DNA of 8,995 nt from Myxococcales bacterium (lineage in GTDB: Bacteria > Myxococcota > Polyangia > Fen-1088): NCBI GenBank assembly GCA_003155465.1, contig PMCR01000247.1, positions 1 through 8,995 on the forward strand, in the 5' to 3' direction. A program made the position numbers and the translations under genes. Below are positions 1 through 6,129 of this stretch, in pieces. The notes below the pieces were generated by a model that was given only the letters and a program-made list of their open reading frames with translations, did no database searches and was not told the DNA's origin. The stretch's first letter is position 1; each line of letters opens with the position of its first letter.

Positions 1-416
1 TTCAGGTGGTCGCGGATGCACACGATTTCTCCCACGGCCAGCGCCGGCTCGATGCCACCCGCCACGTTGGTCACCACCACGGTCCCCACACCCAGCGCTG
101 CCGCCACCCGCACGCCGAAGCCGATCTCCGCCGGCGCATACCCTTCGTACGCGTGCACCCGACCACAGAGCACCAGCGCGCTCTTGCTGGCCAGCTTGCC
201 AAACAGGAGTCGGCCCGGATGGCCCGCCACCGTGGTCTCAGGGAAGCATGGGAGCTGGGCGTAGTCGATAGAGCGCACGTCGGTCAGAGGCGCGGAAGAC
301 GCGGCCAGGCCCGAGCCAAGGACGATGGCCACTTGGCCGCCGGTAGCGCCCAGGTGCTGACGAACCGCCTCGGCAGCCACCAGCACGCGGTCATGAAGGC
401 CGGCAGATAGTTTCAT
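1..416 (-). CDS. punA: Purine nucleoside phosphorylase, family 2 (partial, C-terminus off the left edge)
   Basis: Cytosolic enzyme that cleaves purine (deoxy)nucleosides with phosphate to the free base and (deoxy)ribose-1-phosphate in purine salvage. The first 138 residues are present, about half of the usual 270-280. Visible family motifs are GSGL (34-37, phosphate loop, S35), GHPG (65-68, H66), GRVHAYEGY (85-93, with phosphate-binding R86 and H88) and TNVAGG (116-121, the active-site Asn region). Together these match the trimeric PNP/MTAP signature rather than the hexameric DeoD family. The ATG at 416 begins just before the fold and has no Shine-Dalgarno sequence; an extended -10 element lies 10 bases upstream, so the mRNA leader would be only a few bases. 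Close relatives such as xanthosine phosphorylase or MTA phosphorylase cannot be excluded because the base-binding C-terminal half is missing. The family call is firm; the substrate is less so. Confidence 0.93.
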   Translation of the reverse strand, partial: MKLSAGLHDRVLVAAEAVRQHLGATGGQVAIVLGSGLAASSAPLTDVRSIDYAQLPCFPETTVAGHPGRLLFGKLASKSALVLCGRVHAYEGYAPAEIGFGVRVAAALGVGTVVVTNVAGGIEPALAVGEIVCIRDHL

Positions 417-426
417 GGTGGGACCC

Positions 427-435
427 AGTCTACCA
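427..435 (-). promoter_or_regulatory. Extended -10 promoter element of the purine nucleoside phosphorylase gene
   Basis: Read on the minus strand this is TGGTAGACT: a TGG extension plus the -10-like hexamer TAGACT (4 of 6 to TATAAT). It ends 10 bases before the ATG, placing the predicted transcript start around 419-420 and leaving almost no leader. No convincing -35 is seen. The same TGGTA pattern precedes three other genes in the window, which is the main reason to call it. Confidence 0.45.
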
Positions 436-448
436 GGCAGGGCCTGCC
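436..448. repeat. Inverted repeat next to the phosphorylase -10 element (possible operator)
   Basis: GGCAGG-G-CCTGCC is a perfect 6+6 base dyad with a one-base centre. It directly abuts the extended -10 element, so it would occupy the spacer/-35 side of that promoter, where a repressor could block polymerase. GC-rich dyads arise by chance in such DNA, so this is only a candidate. Confidence 0.3.
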
Positions 449-561
449 GTCCCGTAGGTCGGTTTCACGTCATCGACGCGTCCCTGACCGTGACACCAGC
501 CGACACCCATGGACTGAAGACATTGCGCGTCAGTTGGCGAAGGTTGGACGCCACGCGTGAT

Positions 562-592
562 TTGCGAAAACCAGAGAATTGGTTCATATAGT
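562..592 (+). promoter_or_regulatory. Candidate promoter of the lipoprotein gene
   Basis: TATAGT (587-592) matches 5 of 6 -10 consensus bases and lies in the most AT-rich stretch upstream of the lipoprotein. TTGCGA (562-567) matches 4 of 6 of the -35 consensus but with a long 19-base spacer. Transcription would begin near 599 and give a leader of about 50 bases carrying a Shine-Dalgarno sequence, unlike the near-leaderless neighbours. Confidence 0.35.
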
Positions 593-650
593 TTTTCCCA
601 TCTGGGGCCGTTCTGTTATTGAATAGGCAAACACCAACCGAGAGGGTGAC

Positions 651-1424
651 ATGAACGCAAGGAAAAGTACGATGATTAAGACCAGTTTTGCTTTGACTTC
701 AGTAGCCGTCTGCAGCGCTTTCGTTATCTTCGCGAGCTCCTGCGGCAGCAGCGGCACCGAGAACCCGAGCACCGGCGGTACTTCCGGCGGTGGTAGCACC
801 CAGCCCCCTGCTGGCGGCGCCGGAGGCAGCACCGGTGCTGGACCCAGCGGCAATGTCGTTACTTTCAGCTCTGGCGCGGCCACGGGCGCGATGACCGGCT
901 GGGGATGGATCGCTATGGGTGTTCTGGACAACGCGAGCGATCCCACCTGCGGCGGAACTCCAATCACGAAGGCCACACCGTGTATGTCCGGGACCACCTG
1001 GAACGCGCCGGACGCCCTGTGCGTTACGGGAACCATTCCAGCTCTGCCCGCATCCCCGGTGCAGAAAGACTACGACGACAACTGGGGTATTCAGATTGGC
1101 GTGAATGCAAACGCAGATGACACGGTTGCGATCGGCACGTCCTTCTCCACCATCCAGGTCACTCTCAGCGGCATGCCGCTGTCCGGGCTGCGTGTGATGC
1201 TGCACAGGAAGGGCGATGGCGAGGCCGTCTCCTACTGCGCCGCCAACACCGGCGCGGCGATGCAATTGACCAGCTTCAACACAGCGTGCTGGGACAACAG
1301 CGGCACTGCCTTCGCCGCGGCGGATGCGCCCAACATCGACAAGGTTGGCGTGCAGGTTTCCTCGACTGCCGCAGCGATCTCCGTGGCCAATCTTTGCCTG
1401 AGCAAGATCACGTTCGGCCCCTAG
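651..1424 (+). CDS. Secreted lipoprotein with Gly/Ser/Thr linker and cysteine-rich C-terminal domain, function unknown
   Basis: A 257-residue predicted lipoprotein. Residues 1-30 form a basic then hydrophobic signal peptide ending in ASSC, with C31 as the lipidated residue; the lipobox is imperfect (Ala at -3). Residues 32-68 are a low-complexity Gly/Ser/Thr/Pro linker typical of surface-tethered proteins. Residues 69-257 form one domain rich in Gly, Thr and aromatic residues, with motifs such as GWGWIAMG (83-90) and NWGIQIGVNA (144-153). It has six cysteines (100, 111, 124, 196, 213, 249) that could form three disulfides in the periplasm or outside the cell. The composition resembles beta-sandwich carbohydrate-binding modules, but that is an inference from style and I do not recognise a named family. 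ATG 651 has an AGAGGG only four bases upstream; ATG 672 has AAGGA eight bases upstream and would give a tidier 23-residue signal peptide, so it may be the true start. A terminator follows 26 bases after the stop, so the gene is probably monocistronic. Confidence 0.85.
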   Translation: MNARKSTMIKTSFALTSVAVCSAFVIFASSCGSSGTENPSTGGTSGGGSTQPPAGGAGGSTGAGPSGNVVTFSSGAATGAMTGWGWIAMGVLDNASDPTCGGTPITKATPCMSGTTWNAPDALCVTGTIPALPASPVQKDYDDNWGIQIGVNANADDTVAIGTSFSTIQVTLSGMPLSGLRVMLHRKGDGEAVSYCAANTGAAMQLTSFNTACWDNSGTAFAAADAPNIDKVGVQVSSTAAAISVANLCLSKITFGP

Positions 1425-1449
1425 TCCGACCAGGTTGATCGTTATCTAG

Positions 1450-1483
1450 AAGACAGGGTGCTCCGGCACCCTGTCTTTTTTTT
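1450..1483 (+). terminator. Intrinsic terminator of the lipoprotein gene
   Basis: A perfect 12-bp stem (1450-1461 with 1466-1477), a four-base TCCG loop and a run of T at 1476-1483 make a textbook Rho-independent terminator on the plus strand. It ends five bases before the stop codon of the convergent M61 peptidase gene. On the minus strand the sequence after the hairpin is not T-rich, so it is at best a weak stop for that gene. Confidence 0.93.
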
Positions 1484-1488
1484 GGGGG

Positions 1489-3252
1489 CTAGAAGCCGCG
1501 CAGCCAGGCGGCGCGCATCCGCCGGCGAGTTGGCGACGCAGCGGGATCGATGGCGAAGGTCCACTTGCGCTCGGGCGTGCGCACCAGGCGCAGGGTGGTG
1601 GTGCGCAGGATCTGCTGGCGGAAGAACGCGATCGTCGCGGTTTGGCCGGGGGCGCAGTCCGCCAGTCGCCTGGCGACCGTCGAGCCATCCACACGATGGT
1701 CGTTGATTGCCACGATCTCGTCCCGGAAGGTCAGTCCCGCCTGCCAAGCCGGCGAATCCGGGACCACATTCTTGACCACCGCGGCCCCGCCCGAAGCGAA
1801 GCTGAGTCCGGCCCACGCCTGCTGCCGGCGCGCTTTCACCCGGTCTTCGAGTTCCGCCTGCGCGGGCGAGCGGGCCTTCACGCTGACGCCTGCCTGGCGC
1901 AGCCAGGAGGGCACGGGCAGCTCGGCTGTCCCGTCCACGAAGCGGGAGAAGTACCGGCCCAAAGAAGCGCGCCCCACGGACTTTGCCGCCGCACGAATGT
2001 CCTGGACCGTGATGGGCCGCCCGCGCCGGCCGTGGCTTTGCCACAGCCGCCGGAACACGTGGGGCAGGCCGCGCCGGCCATCCGTGGCTTGCCGAAGCAT
2101 CAGGTCCAGCAGCAGGGCCGCCCATTTCCCCTTTTCATAGTAGCTGACCGCGCGGTTGGCGTAGTTTTCGGCGGGTTTGTACTGTTTGATCCACGCCTCG
2201 AAGGAAAGCTCGGAAAGGGGCGTGACGTTGCGCCCCGGTCGCCCGGCGTACTTGGCCCAGTCCTCGCCCAGGTCTCTCAGGTAGTGCTCAGGCGTGAGCA
2301 GGCCGGCGCGCAGCAGGATGATGGACTGCATGTACTCGGTGAAACCCTCGTGAAACCAAAGCAGGCGCGTGTAGTTCTCGGCGGTGTAGTCGAATGGCCC
2401 CAGAACCCGGTCGCGAATGCGTTTGACGTTCCAGGCGTGGAAGAACTCATGCGCGCATAGCTCGTCGAAGCGCTGGTAGCCTTTCTCGTCTTCGAAGGCC
2501 ATGCCCGCGATGTCGAGCGTACATGCCGAGGCGTGTTCCAGCCCGCCGCCCCTTTCCGGCAGGGCGTGGATGATGAACAGGTAGCGGTCAAAAGGGAAGC
2601 CGCCGAAGAGAGCGCTGGTCGCGTCCACGATGCGTCGCAGGTGGGCCAGCAGACGTGCAACGTCGGCATTGGTGGGCCCGGCAATCGTCACCTCGAAGCG
2701 CGTGCCGCCTTGGCGAAAAGCGTACAGGCGGTGTTTGCCGATCTCCACCGGGTGGTCCACCAACTCGTCATAGCCAGCGGCGCGAAAGCGATGGCTAGCC
2801 CCGCGAACTGCGGGCAAGGCGGTGTTGATGCGCCAACCTTCCTGGGGTTCGACATCAAGCAGGCAGGGGCGCAGTTCCTCGCCTTGCACGAGGAAGAACA
2901 GGCTGCTGCCGCTCAGAAAGGCGCGATCCTGATCGAGGAACGAGGTGCGCACGCTCTGCTCAAAGGCGAACACACGATAGCTGACCCGAACCGGCCGGCC
3001 GCCGGTTTGTACCCGCCAGCGCGACTTGTCCAGCCGCTCGCAGGCCAGGGCGTGAGCCTTGCTGGTTATCTGCAGGTCGTAAACATGGCGGGAGAAATCG
3101 CGCACCATGTAGCTGCCCGGTGTCCACGCGGGAAAAACCAGGTCGAGGACCGGGCGGTCGCGCAAGGCGGGGATGTCCAGGGTGACGTGGAATTCGTGAC
3201 TCGACGGCTCGGGCATGGCAACCCGATAGCGGAGGGGAGTGGAGGCAGGCAT
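1489..3252 (-). CDS. M61 family metallopeptidase (glycyl aminopeptidase-like) with C-terminal PDZ domain
   Basis: A 587-residue zinc peptidase of the M61 family, whose characterised members remove N-terminal Gly or Ala from peptides. An N-terminal beta domain carries the family's PGSYMVRDFSRHV block (45-57). The catalytic domain shows GGGLEH (235-240), the zinc motif HEFFH (268-272, E269 as catalytic base) followed by AWNVKRIR, and HEGFTEY (301-307), where E302 is the expected third zinc ligand. Residues about 480-560 form a PDZ domain with the block PDSPAWQAGL (498-507), likely for substrate docking. The length is typical of M61-PDZ proteins. No signal peptide is visible, so it is probably cytosolic. 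ATG 3252 is preceded by a TGGTAATGT element seven bases upstream and has no Shine-Dalgarno sequence; an internal ATG (residue 13) is possible but would trim the first beta strand. The gene is divergent from the deacetylase and convergent with the lipoprotein, so it seems to stand alone. Confidence 0.94.
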   Translation of the reverse strand: MPASTPLRYRVAMPEPSSHEFHVTLDIPALRDRPVLDLVFPAWTPGSYMVRDFSRHVYDLQITSKAHALACERLDKSRWRVQTGGRPVRVSYRVFAFEQSVRTSFLDQDRAFLSGSSLFFLVQGEELRPCLLDVEPQEGWRINTALPAVRGASHRFRAAGYDELVDHPVEIGKHRLYAFRQGGTRFEVTIAGPTNADVARLLAHLRRIVDATSALFGGFPFDRYLFIIHALPERGGGLEHASACTLDIAGMAFEDEKGYQRFDELCAHEFFHAWNVKRIRDRVLGPFDYTAENYTRLLWFHEGFTEYMQSIILLRAGLLTPEHYLRDLGEDWAKYAGRPGRNVTPLSELSFEAWIKQYKPAENYANRAVSYYEKGKWAALLLDLMLRQATDGRRGLPHVFRRLWQSHGRRGRPITVQDIRAAAKSVGRASLGRYFSRFVDGTAELPVPSWLRQAGVSVKARSPAQAELEDRVKARRQQAWAGLSFASGGAAVVKNVVPDSPAWQAGLTFRDEIVAINDHRVDGSTVARRLADCAPGQTATIAFFRQQILRTTTLRLVRTPERKWTFAIDPAASPTRRRMRAAWLRGF

Positions 3253-3259
3253 TGCTACA

Positions 3260-3268
3260 ACATTACCA
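3260..3268 (-). promoter_or_regulatory. Extended -10 promoter element of the M61 peptidase gene
   Basis: On the minus strand the sequence is TGGTAATGT: a TGG extension plus TAATGT. It lies seven bases before ATG 3252, so the predicted transcript start coincides with the start codon. No Shine-Dalgarno sequence lies between. It forms the left half of a TACCAG...CTGGTA dyad shared with the divergent deacetylase promoter. Confidence 0.45.
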
Positions 3269-3281
3269 GGGACCTGTGCTC

Positions 3282-3290
3282 TGGTACGAT
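3282..3290 (+). promoter_or_regulatory. Extended -10 promoter element of the polysaccharide deacetylase gene
   Basis: TGGTACGAT is a TGG extension plus the -10-like TACGAT, which is 4 of 6 to consensus. A weak -35, TTACCA (3263-3268), lies 16 bases upstream and overlaps the -10 of the divergent M61 gene. The predicted transcript start is at about 3297, the first base of a GTG codon in frame with the deacetylase, which supports a leaderless mRNA. Confidence 0.5.
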
Positions 3291-3296
3291 AGCCGC

Positions 3297-4241
3297 GTGT
3301 CTGCCAGCTCCATCGTTTCCGTCTCCGTCGACCTCGATCCTGTCGAGTGCTATTTTCGCATCCATGGGCTGCCCGGCGGCCCGGCGGACGAGGTCCGGCG
3401 TGTCATCTTGCGCCGTTGTCTGCCCCGCCTGGCTGATCTGTTCGCGCGACACGGAATCCGCGCCACCCTGTTCGTGGTGGGGCGCGACCTTGAAGAAGAC
3501 GCGGAGGGCCGCCGCATTGTGGCCGACCTGGCCAGCGCCGGTCACGAGTTGGCCAGCCACACCCACACCCATCCCTACGACCTGGTCCGGCTTGCACGCC
3601 CGCGCATCGTTGAGGAGATCGATCGGGCTCACGCCGCCATTGCCGCGGTCTGCGGCCGGCCGCCGGTCGGCTTCCGCGCGCCCGGCTACGAGATCTCGGC
3701 TGAGGTGATTGAGCTGCTCTGCCAGCGCGGCTATCGCTACGACTCATCGACTTTTCCGGCCATCCCCTACTACCTGGCCAAGGCTGCCGTGCTGGGGCTG
3801 ATTCGCCTAGCTGGCCGGCGCTCGGGCAGCATCCTGGGCAGCCCTGCCGTATTGCGGGCCCCTTGCAAGCCCTACCGGCCCGCGGCCGGCTCGCCCTATC
3901 GGCGCGGCGATCAGCCGATCGTGGAGCTGCCCATCACCGTCACCCCGTGGCTGCGGTTGCATGTAATCGGAACCACCTTGGTTGTCGCGCCGGAGTGGCT
4001 GCGGCGGCGCCTCACGGCCGCGGCGCTGGGCAGCCCGTTCTTCAATCTGGAACTGCACGGCATCGATCTGGCCGACGCTGGGGTTGACGGATTTCCTGCT
4101 GCGCTGGTGGCCAAGCAGCCCGACCTGCGTGTCCCGCTGGCCCGGAAACTGGCCGCGCTTGACGCCACCTTGAAGGAAGCGCGCAGCCGGGGCACCAGAT
4201 TCATGCCGCTGCAAGATGCGGCCGAGACCATCTCTGTCTAG
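3297..4241 (+). CDS. Polysaccharide deacetylase family protein (NodB homology domain)
   Basis: A 314-residue metal-dependent carbohydrate esterase of the NodB/CE4 superfamily, which removes N- or O-acetyl groups from polysaccharides or related amides. Motif 1 appears as SVDLD (10-14) in place of the usual TFDDG. Motif 2 is HELASHTHTH (83-92), giving the metal-binding histidines H88 and H92. Motif 3 is RAPGY (127-131), followed by YDSS (148-151). The last motif is ELHGID (252-257) with H254. Residues 155-210 are an insertion with small hydrophobic and Pro/Tyr-rich stretches, seen in a myxobacterial-type subgroup. No signal peptide is visible, so the substrate may be an intracellular lipid-linked or nucleotide-linked sugar. 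The frame stays open upstream to a TTG at 3252, but GTG 3297 is chosen because the residues just after it begin the fold and a -10 element sits six bases before it. The Ser/Thr kinase follows 45 bases downstream. The true substrate is unknown. Confidence 0.88.
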   Translation: MSASSIVSVSVDLDPVECYFRIHGLPGGPADEVRRVILRRCLPRLADLFARHGIRATLFVVGRDLEEDAEGRRIVADLASAGHELASHTHTHPYDLVRLARPRIVEEIDRAHAAIAAVCGRPPVGFRAPGYEISAEVIELLCQRGYRYDSSTFPAIPYYLAKAAVLGLIRLAGRRSGSILGSPAVLRAPCKPYRPAAGSPYRRGDQPIVELPITVTPWLRLHVIGTTLVVAPEWLRRRLTAAALGSPFFNLELHGIDLADAGVDGFPAALVAKQPDLRVPLARKLAALDATLKEARSRGTRFMPLQDAAETISV

Positions 4242-4286
4242 AAAATTTCGCGATCACGCCGCCGGGATTAAGATCGTGCCTGGCCC

Positions 4287-5801
4287 ATGGCCCGGCAGCA
4301 GACCCTCCCTCTTCACGAGCCGCCCAGCGCGGAGCGGGCCTTTGCGGCCACCGCCTTCGACGCGCAAGGCCCGGCGGTCGAGCACCCCGAGCGTGCGGAT
4401 GATTCTCTGGTCGGCCAGCGCATCGACCACTTCCAGATCTGTGAGTTGCTGGGCGAGGGCGGGATGGGCGCGGTGTACCTCGCGCAGGACTTGTCACTCG
4501 AGCGGACGGTGGCCATCAAGGTGCTGCGCCGGGAACTGGCCAGCGACCAAAGACTCGTCGACCGGTTGATCATGGAGGCGCAGGCCCAGGCGTGCTTCCA
4601 GCACCCCAGTGTCGTCACCATCTACTACATCGGCAGTTTTCAAGGCGCGCCCTACTTCGCCATGGAGTACGTGCCAGGCGCCACCCTGGCCGATCACATC
4701 CAGCGCGAAGGGCCGCTGCCCTGGGGCGAGGCGCTGGAGCACATCATCCAGACCACACGGGCCCTGGCGGCAGCCCACGCGCGCGGCATGGTCCACCGGG
4801 ATATCAAGCCGTCCAACCTCCTGCTGGGCGCAATTCCGGCTGGCGCGCAGGTCAACGCGATCAAGGTGGCCGACTTCGGCGTGGCTGCGCCCGCGGGTAC
4901 GGCCGATGGCAGCTTCGTGGGCACGCCCTACTACGCTGCGCCCGAGCAGATCGCGGGCGAGGGACCCAGCATGCGCGGCGACGTGTATGCGCTGGCCATC
5001 ACTTTCTACGAGCTCTTGACTGGGCGGGTGCCGTTTCAGGCCGAGAGCCTGTGGGGCATGTTGCAACTCCATCGCGAAGCCCCGCGACCCGAGATCCCGG
5101 CCGAGGCCGCACCATGGCGACTGCGCCATCTCATTGCCGAGATGATGGACCCCGACCCGCAGAAGCGCCCCGGCAGCTACGAGGACTTGCTGGCGCGCTT
5201 GGAGTCGCTGCGGCCCAAGCCGCGCGTGGCCGGAGGCCTGGTGCCACGTGCGGCGGCCTTGGCCGTGGATGTGATGCTCAGTGCACCGGCAGGTCCGCTC
5301 GCGGCTGCTGCGTTAGGACTGTCGCAGCACGCGGCCGCGCCGATCTGGCTGCTGCTCTTTGCCGCCTACTACGTTCTCGCCCACCGTTTGTGGGGCAAGA
5401 CCATGGGCAAACGCCTACTGGGACTGCGCATCGTGGGCACGACACGCCCGGTGCGCGTGTCCAACCTGCTCTTGCGTTTTGCAGTCGAGTTCTGGGGTCC
5501 CTTGGTGGCCCTGGCCATCATTGGCCTGCAGTGGGGCGCAGCCGTGGACTTGGGGTCGGCAAAGGATCACGTCGCGGGCGCGGCAGCGGGGGCCAGTGTT
5601 CCCTCCTGGGACTGGAGTACCGGAGCGGTTCTCCGCATGTTGCTGGTGCCCAACCTGATCGTGGCTATCCCATGGCTGGCCGGATTCCTGTACGCGCTTT
5701 TCGATCACGATCGCCAGGCCCCGCACGATCGGGCTGCCCGCACGCGCGTCATCTACGAGATTCACGAACGCCACCCGGCTGTGACCCCCGCCAGATCGTG
5801 A
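4287..5801 (+). CDS. Serine/threonine protein kinase with C-terminal RDD membrane domain
   Basis: A 504-residue Hanks-type kinase anchored in the inner membrane by its C-terminus. After a 45-residue disordered N-terminal tail, the kinase domain (about 49-308) has the glycine loop GEGGMG (56-61), ATP-binding K78 in AIKVL, helix C E97, catalytic HRDIKPSN (170-177), metal-binding DFG (196-198), activation loop GTPYYAAPE (212-220) and D232. All catalytic residues are present and it is an RD kinase, so it should be active and switched on by activation-loop phosphorylation. Residues 320-490 are an RDD domain: R321/D328 in the first hydrophobic segment, WGKTMGKRLLGLRIVG (369-384), further hydrophobic stretches near 351-366, 403-420 and 450-471, and the closing HDRAARTRV (480-488). 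Myxobacterial kinases usually carry one transmembrane helix plus an outer sensor, so an RDD anchor is less common. ATG 4287 is the only early in-frame ATG; a weak TAAGAT lies 12 bases upstream. The gene may also be read through from the deacetylase. Confidence 0.95.
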   Translation: MARQQTLPLHEPPSAERAFAATAFDAQGPAVEHPERADDSLVGQRIDHFQICELLGEGGMGAVYLAQDLSLERTVAIKVLRRELASDQRLVDRLIMEAQAQACFQHPSVVTIYYIGSFQGAPYFAMEYVPGATLADHIQREGPLPWGEALEHIIQTTRALAAAHARGMVHRDIKPSNLLLGAIPAGAQVNAIKVADFGVAAPAGTADGSFVGTPYYAAPEQIAGEGPSMRGDVYALAITFYELLTGRVPFQAESLWGMLQLHREAPRPEIPAEAAPWRLRHLIAEMMDPDPQKRPGSYEDLLARLESLRPKPRVAGGLVPRAAALAVDVMLSAPAGPLAAAALGLSQHAAAPIWLLLFAAYYVLAHRLWGKTMGKRLLGLRIVGTTRPVRVSNLLLRFAVEFWGPLVALAIIGLQWGAAVDLGSAKDHVAGAAAGASVPSWDWSTGAVLRMLLVPNLIVAIPWLAGFLYALFDHDRQAPHDRAARTRVIYEIHERHPAVTPARS

Positions 5802-5827
5802 TCGACCAAGGGACCGTCTGCCGGCTC

Positions 5828-5869
5828 TGCCTCTTGGGCTGGCACCCCACGGCGGATGCCGAAGAGGCA
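5828..5869 (+). terminator. Nested hairpin after the kinase gene (possible terminator or RNA element)
   Basis: The outer arms TGCCTCTT (5828-5835) and AAGAGGCA (5862-5869) pair perfectly over eight bases. Inside them GGCACCC (5841-5847) and GGATGCC (5854-5860) pair with one mismatch around a six-base loop. It begins 27 bases after the kinase stop, a normal place for a terminator, but no T-run follows, so it would have to act as a U-less terminator, an mRNA 3' end stabiliser or part of another RNA. Confidence 0.4.
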
Positions 5870-5957
5870 CGCCACCCGACCCCACGATGGATGCGTGAGA
5901 ATGGTCCCTGATGTGTCGTCACGGCTGTCCTTCCCGCACCGATTGCCTCGACTTGAG

Positions 5958-5999
5958 CTGGGCATAGCCACTGCTGAGACTGCAACTGTGCAGCCCCAG
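5958..5999. repeat. Weak stem-loop in the kinase-larB gap
   Basis: CTGGG (5958-5962) can pair with CCCAG (5995-5999), enclosing a small hairpin CTGCA-ACTG-TGCAG (5980-5993). The arms are short and the interior is largely unpaired, so this could be chance. It is listed because it lies in the same gene-free gap as the stronger nested hairpin. Confidence 0.2.
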
Positions 6000-6113
6000 T
6001 ATCATGGAGTGAGTCTCGCGCGCCAGGAAGTTGATCTCGCCCGGCCACGACCTTCTGCGGCTATCGCGGGACTAGGAGGTGCGCTCCTGCGCTGGTGAAT
6101 TTCGCGCGTCTGA

Positions 6114-6122
6114 TGGTAGTCT
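6114..6122 (+). promoter_or_regulatory. Extended -10 promoter element of the larB-larC-kinase operon
   Basis: TGGTAGTCT differs by one base from the element before the phosphorylase gene (TGGTAGACT). It ends seven bases before GTG 6130, so the predicted transcript start falls at the larB start codon. A weak GTGAAT (6095-6100) lies 16 bases upstream of the hexamer as a possible -35. No Shine-Dalgarno sequence precedes GTG 6130. Confidence 0.45.
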
Positions 6123-6129
6123 GCTGGCT

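Larger units (their letters stand above)
5802..6113. other. Gene-free gap between the Ser/Thr kinase and larB
   Basis: About 310 bases with no convincing gene. A plus-strand ORF of 80 codons (5856-6098) has no recognisable domain and starts inside a hairpin, so it is not called. The stretch contains two inverted-repeat structures (5828-5869 and 5958-5999) and a short AGGAG-GTGCG-CTCCT dyad (6074-6088). No T-rich intrinsic terminator, tRNA or recognised riboswitch is visible. It must hold the end of the kinase transcript and the larB promoter. Confidence 0.6.

Noticed and set aside
3252..3296. TTG start at 3252 for the deacetylase
   Set aside because: It would overlap the start codon of the divergent M61 gene by one base, and the extra residues do not look like a protein N-terminus. 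GTG 3297 is better supported.
2533..3708. Long plus-strand open frame of 391 codons opposite the M61 peptidase and running into the deacetylase
   Set aside because: It is antisense to one well-supported gene and out of frame with another, and shows no domain. GC-rich codon bias leaves such frames open by chance.
4592..5911. Plus-strand open frame of 439 codons inside the Ser/Thr kinase
   Set aside because: Rich in Arg, Gly, Ala and His with no motif; it is the shifted frame of the kinase, which carries every catalytic residue.
5856..6098. Small ORF of 80 codons in the kinase-larB gap
   Set aside because: No recognisable domain or ribosome-binding site, and it starts within the nested hairpin. 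Not enough to call a gene.
6079..6129. Upstream GTG start at 6079 for larB
   Set aside because: It adds 17 residues not typical of LarB. The AGGAGG at 6074-6079 overlaps this codon and so cannot serve it, whereas GTG 6130 has a -10 element seven bases before it.
5802..6129. Possible nickel/cobalt riboswitch ahead of larB
   Set aside because: I looked for a four-way junction with conserved loops and found only simple stem-loops, so a known riboswitch cannot be supported.
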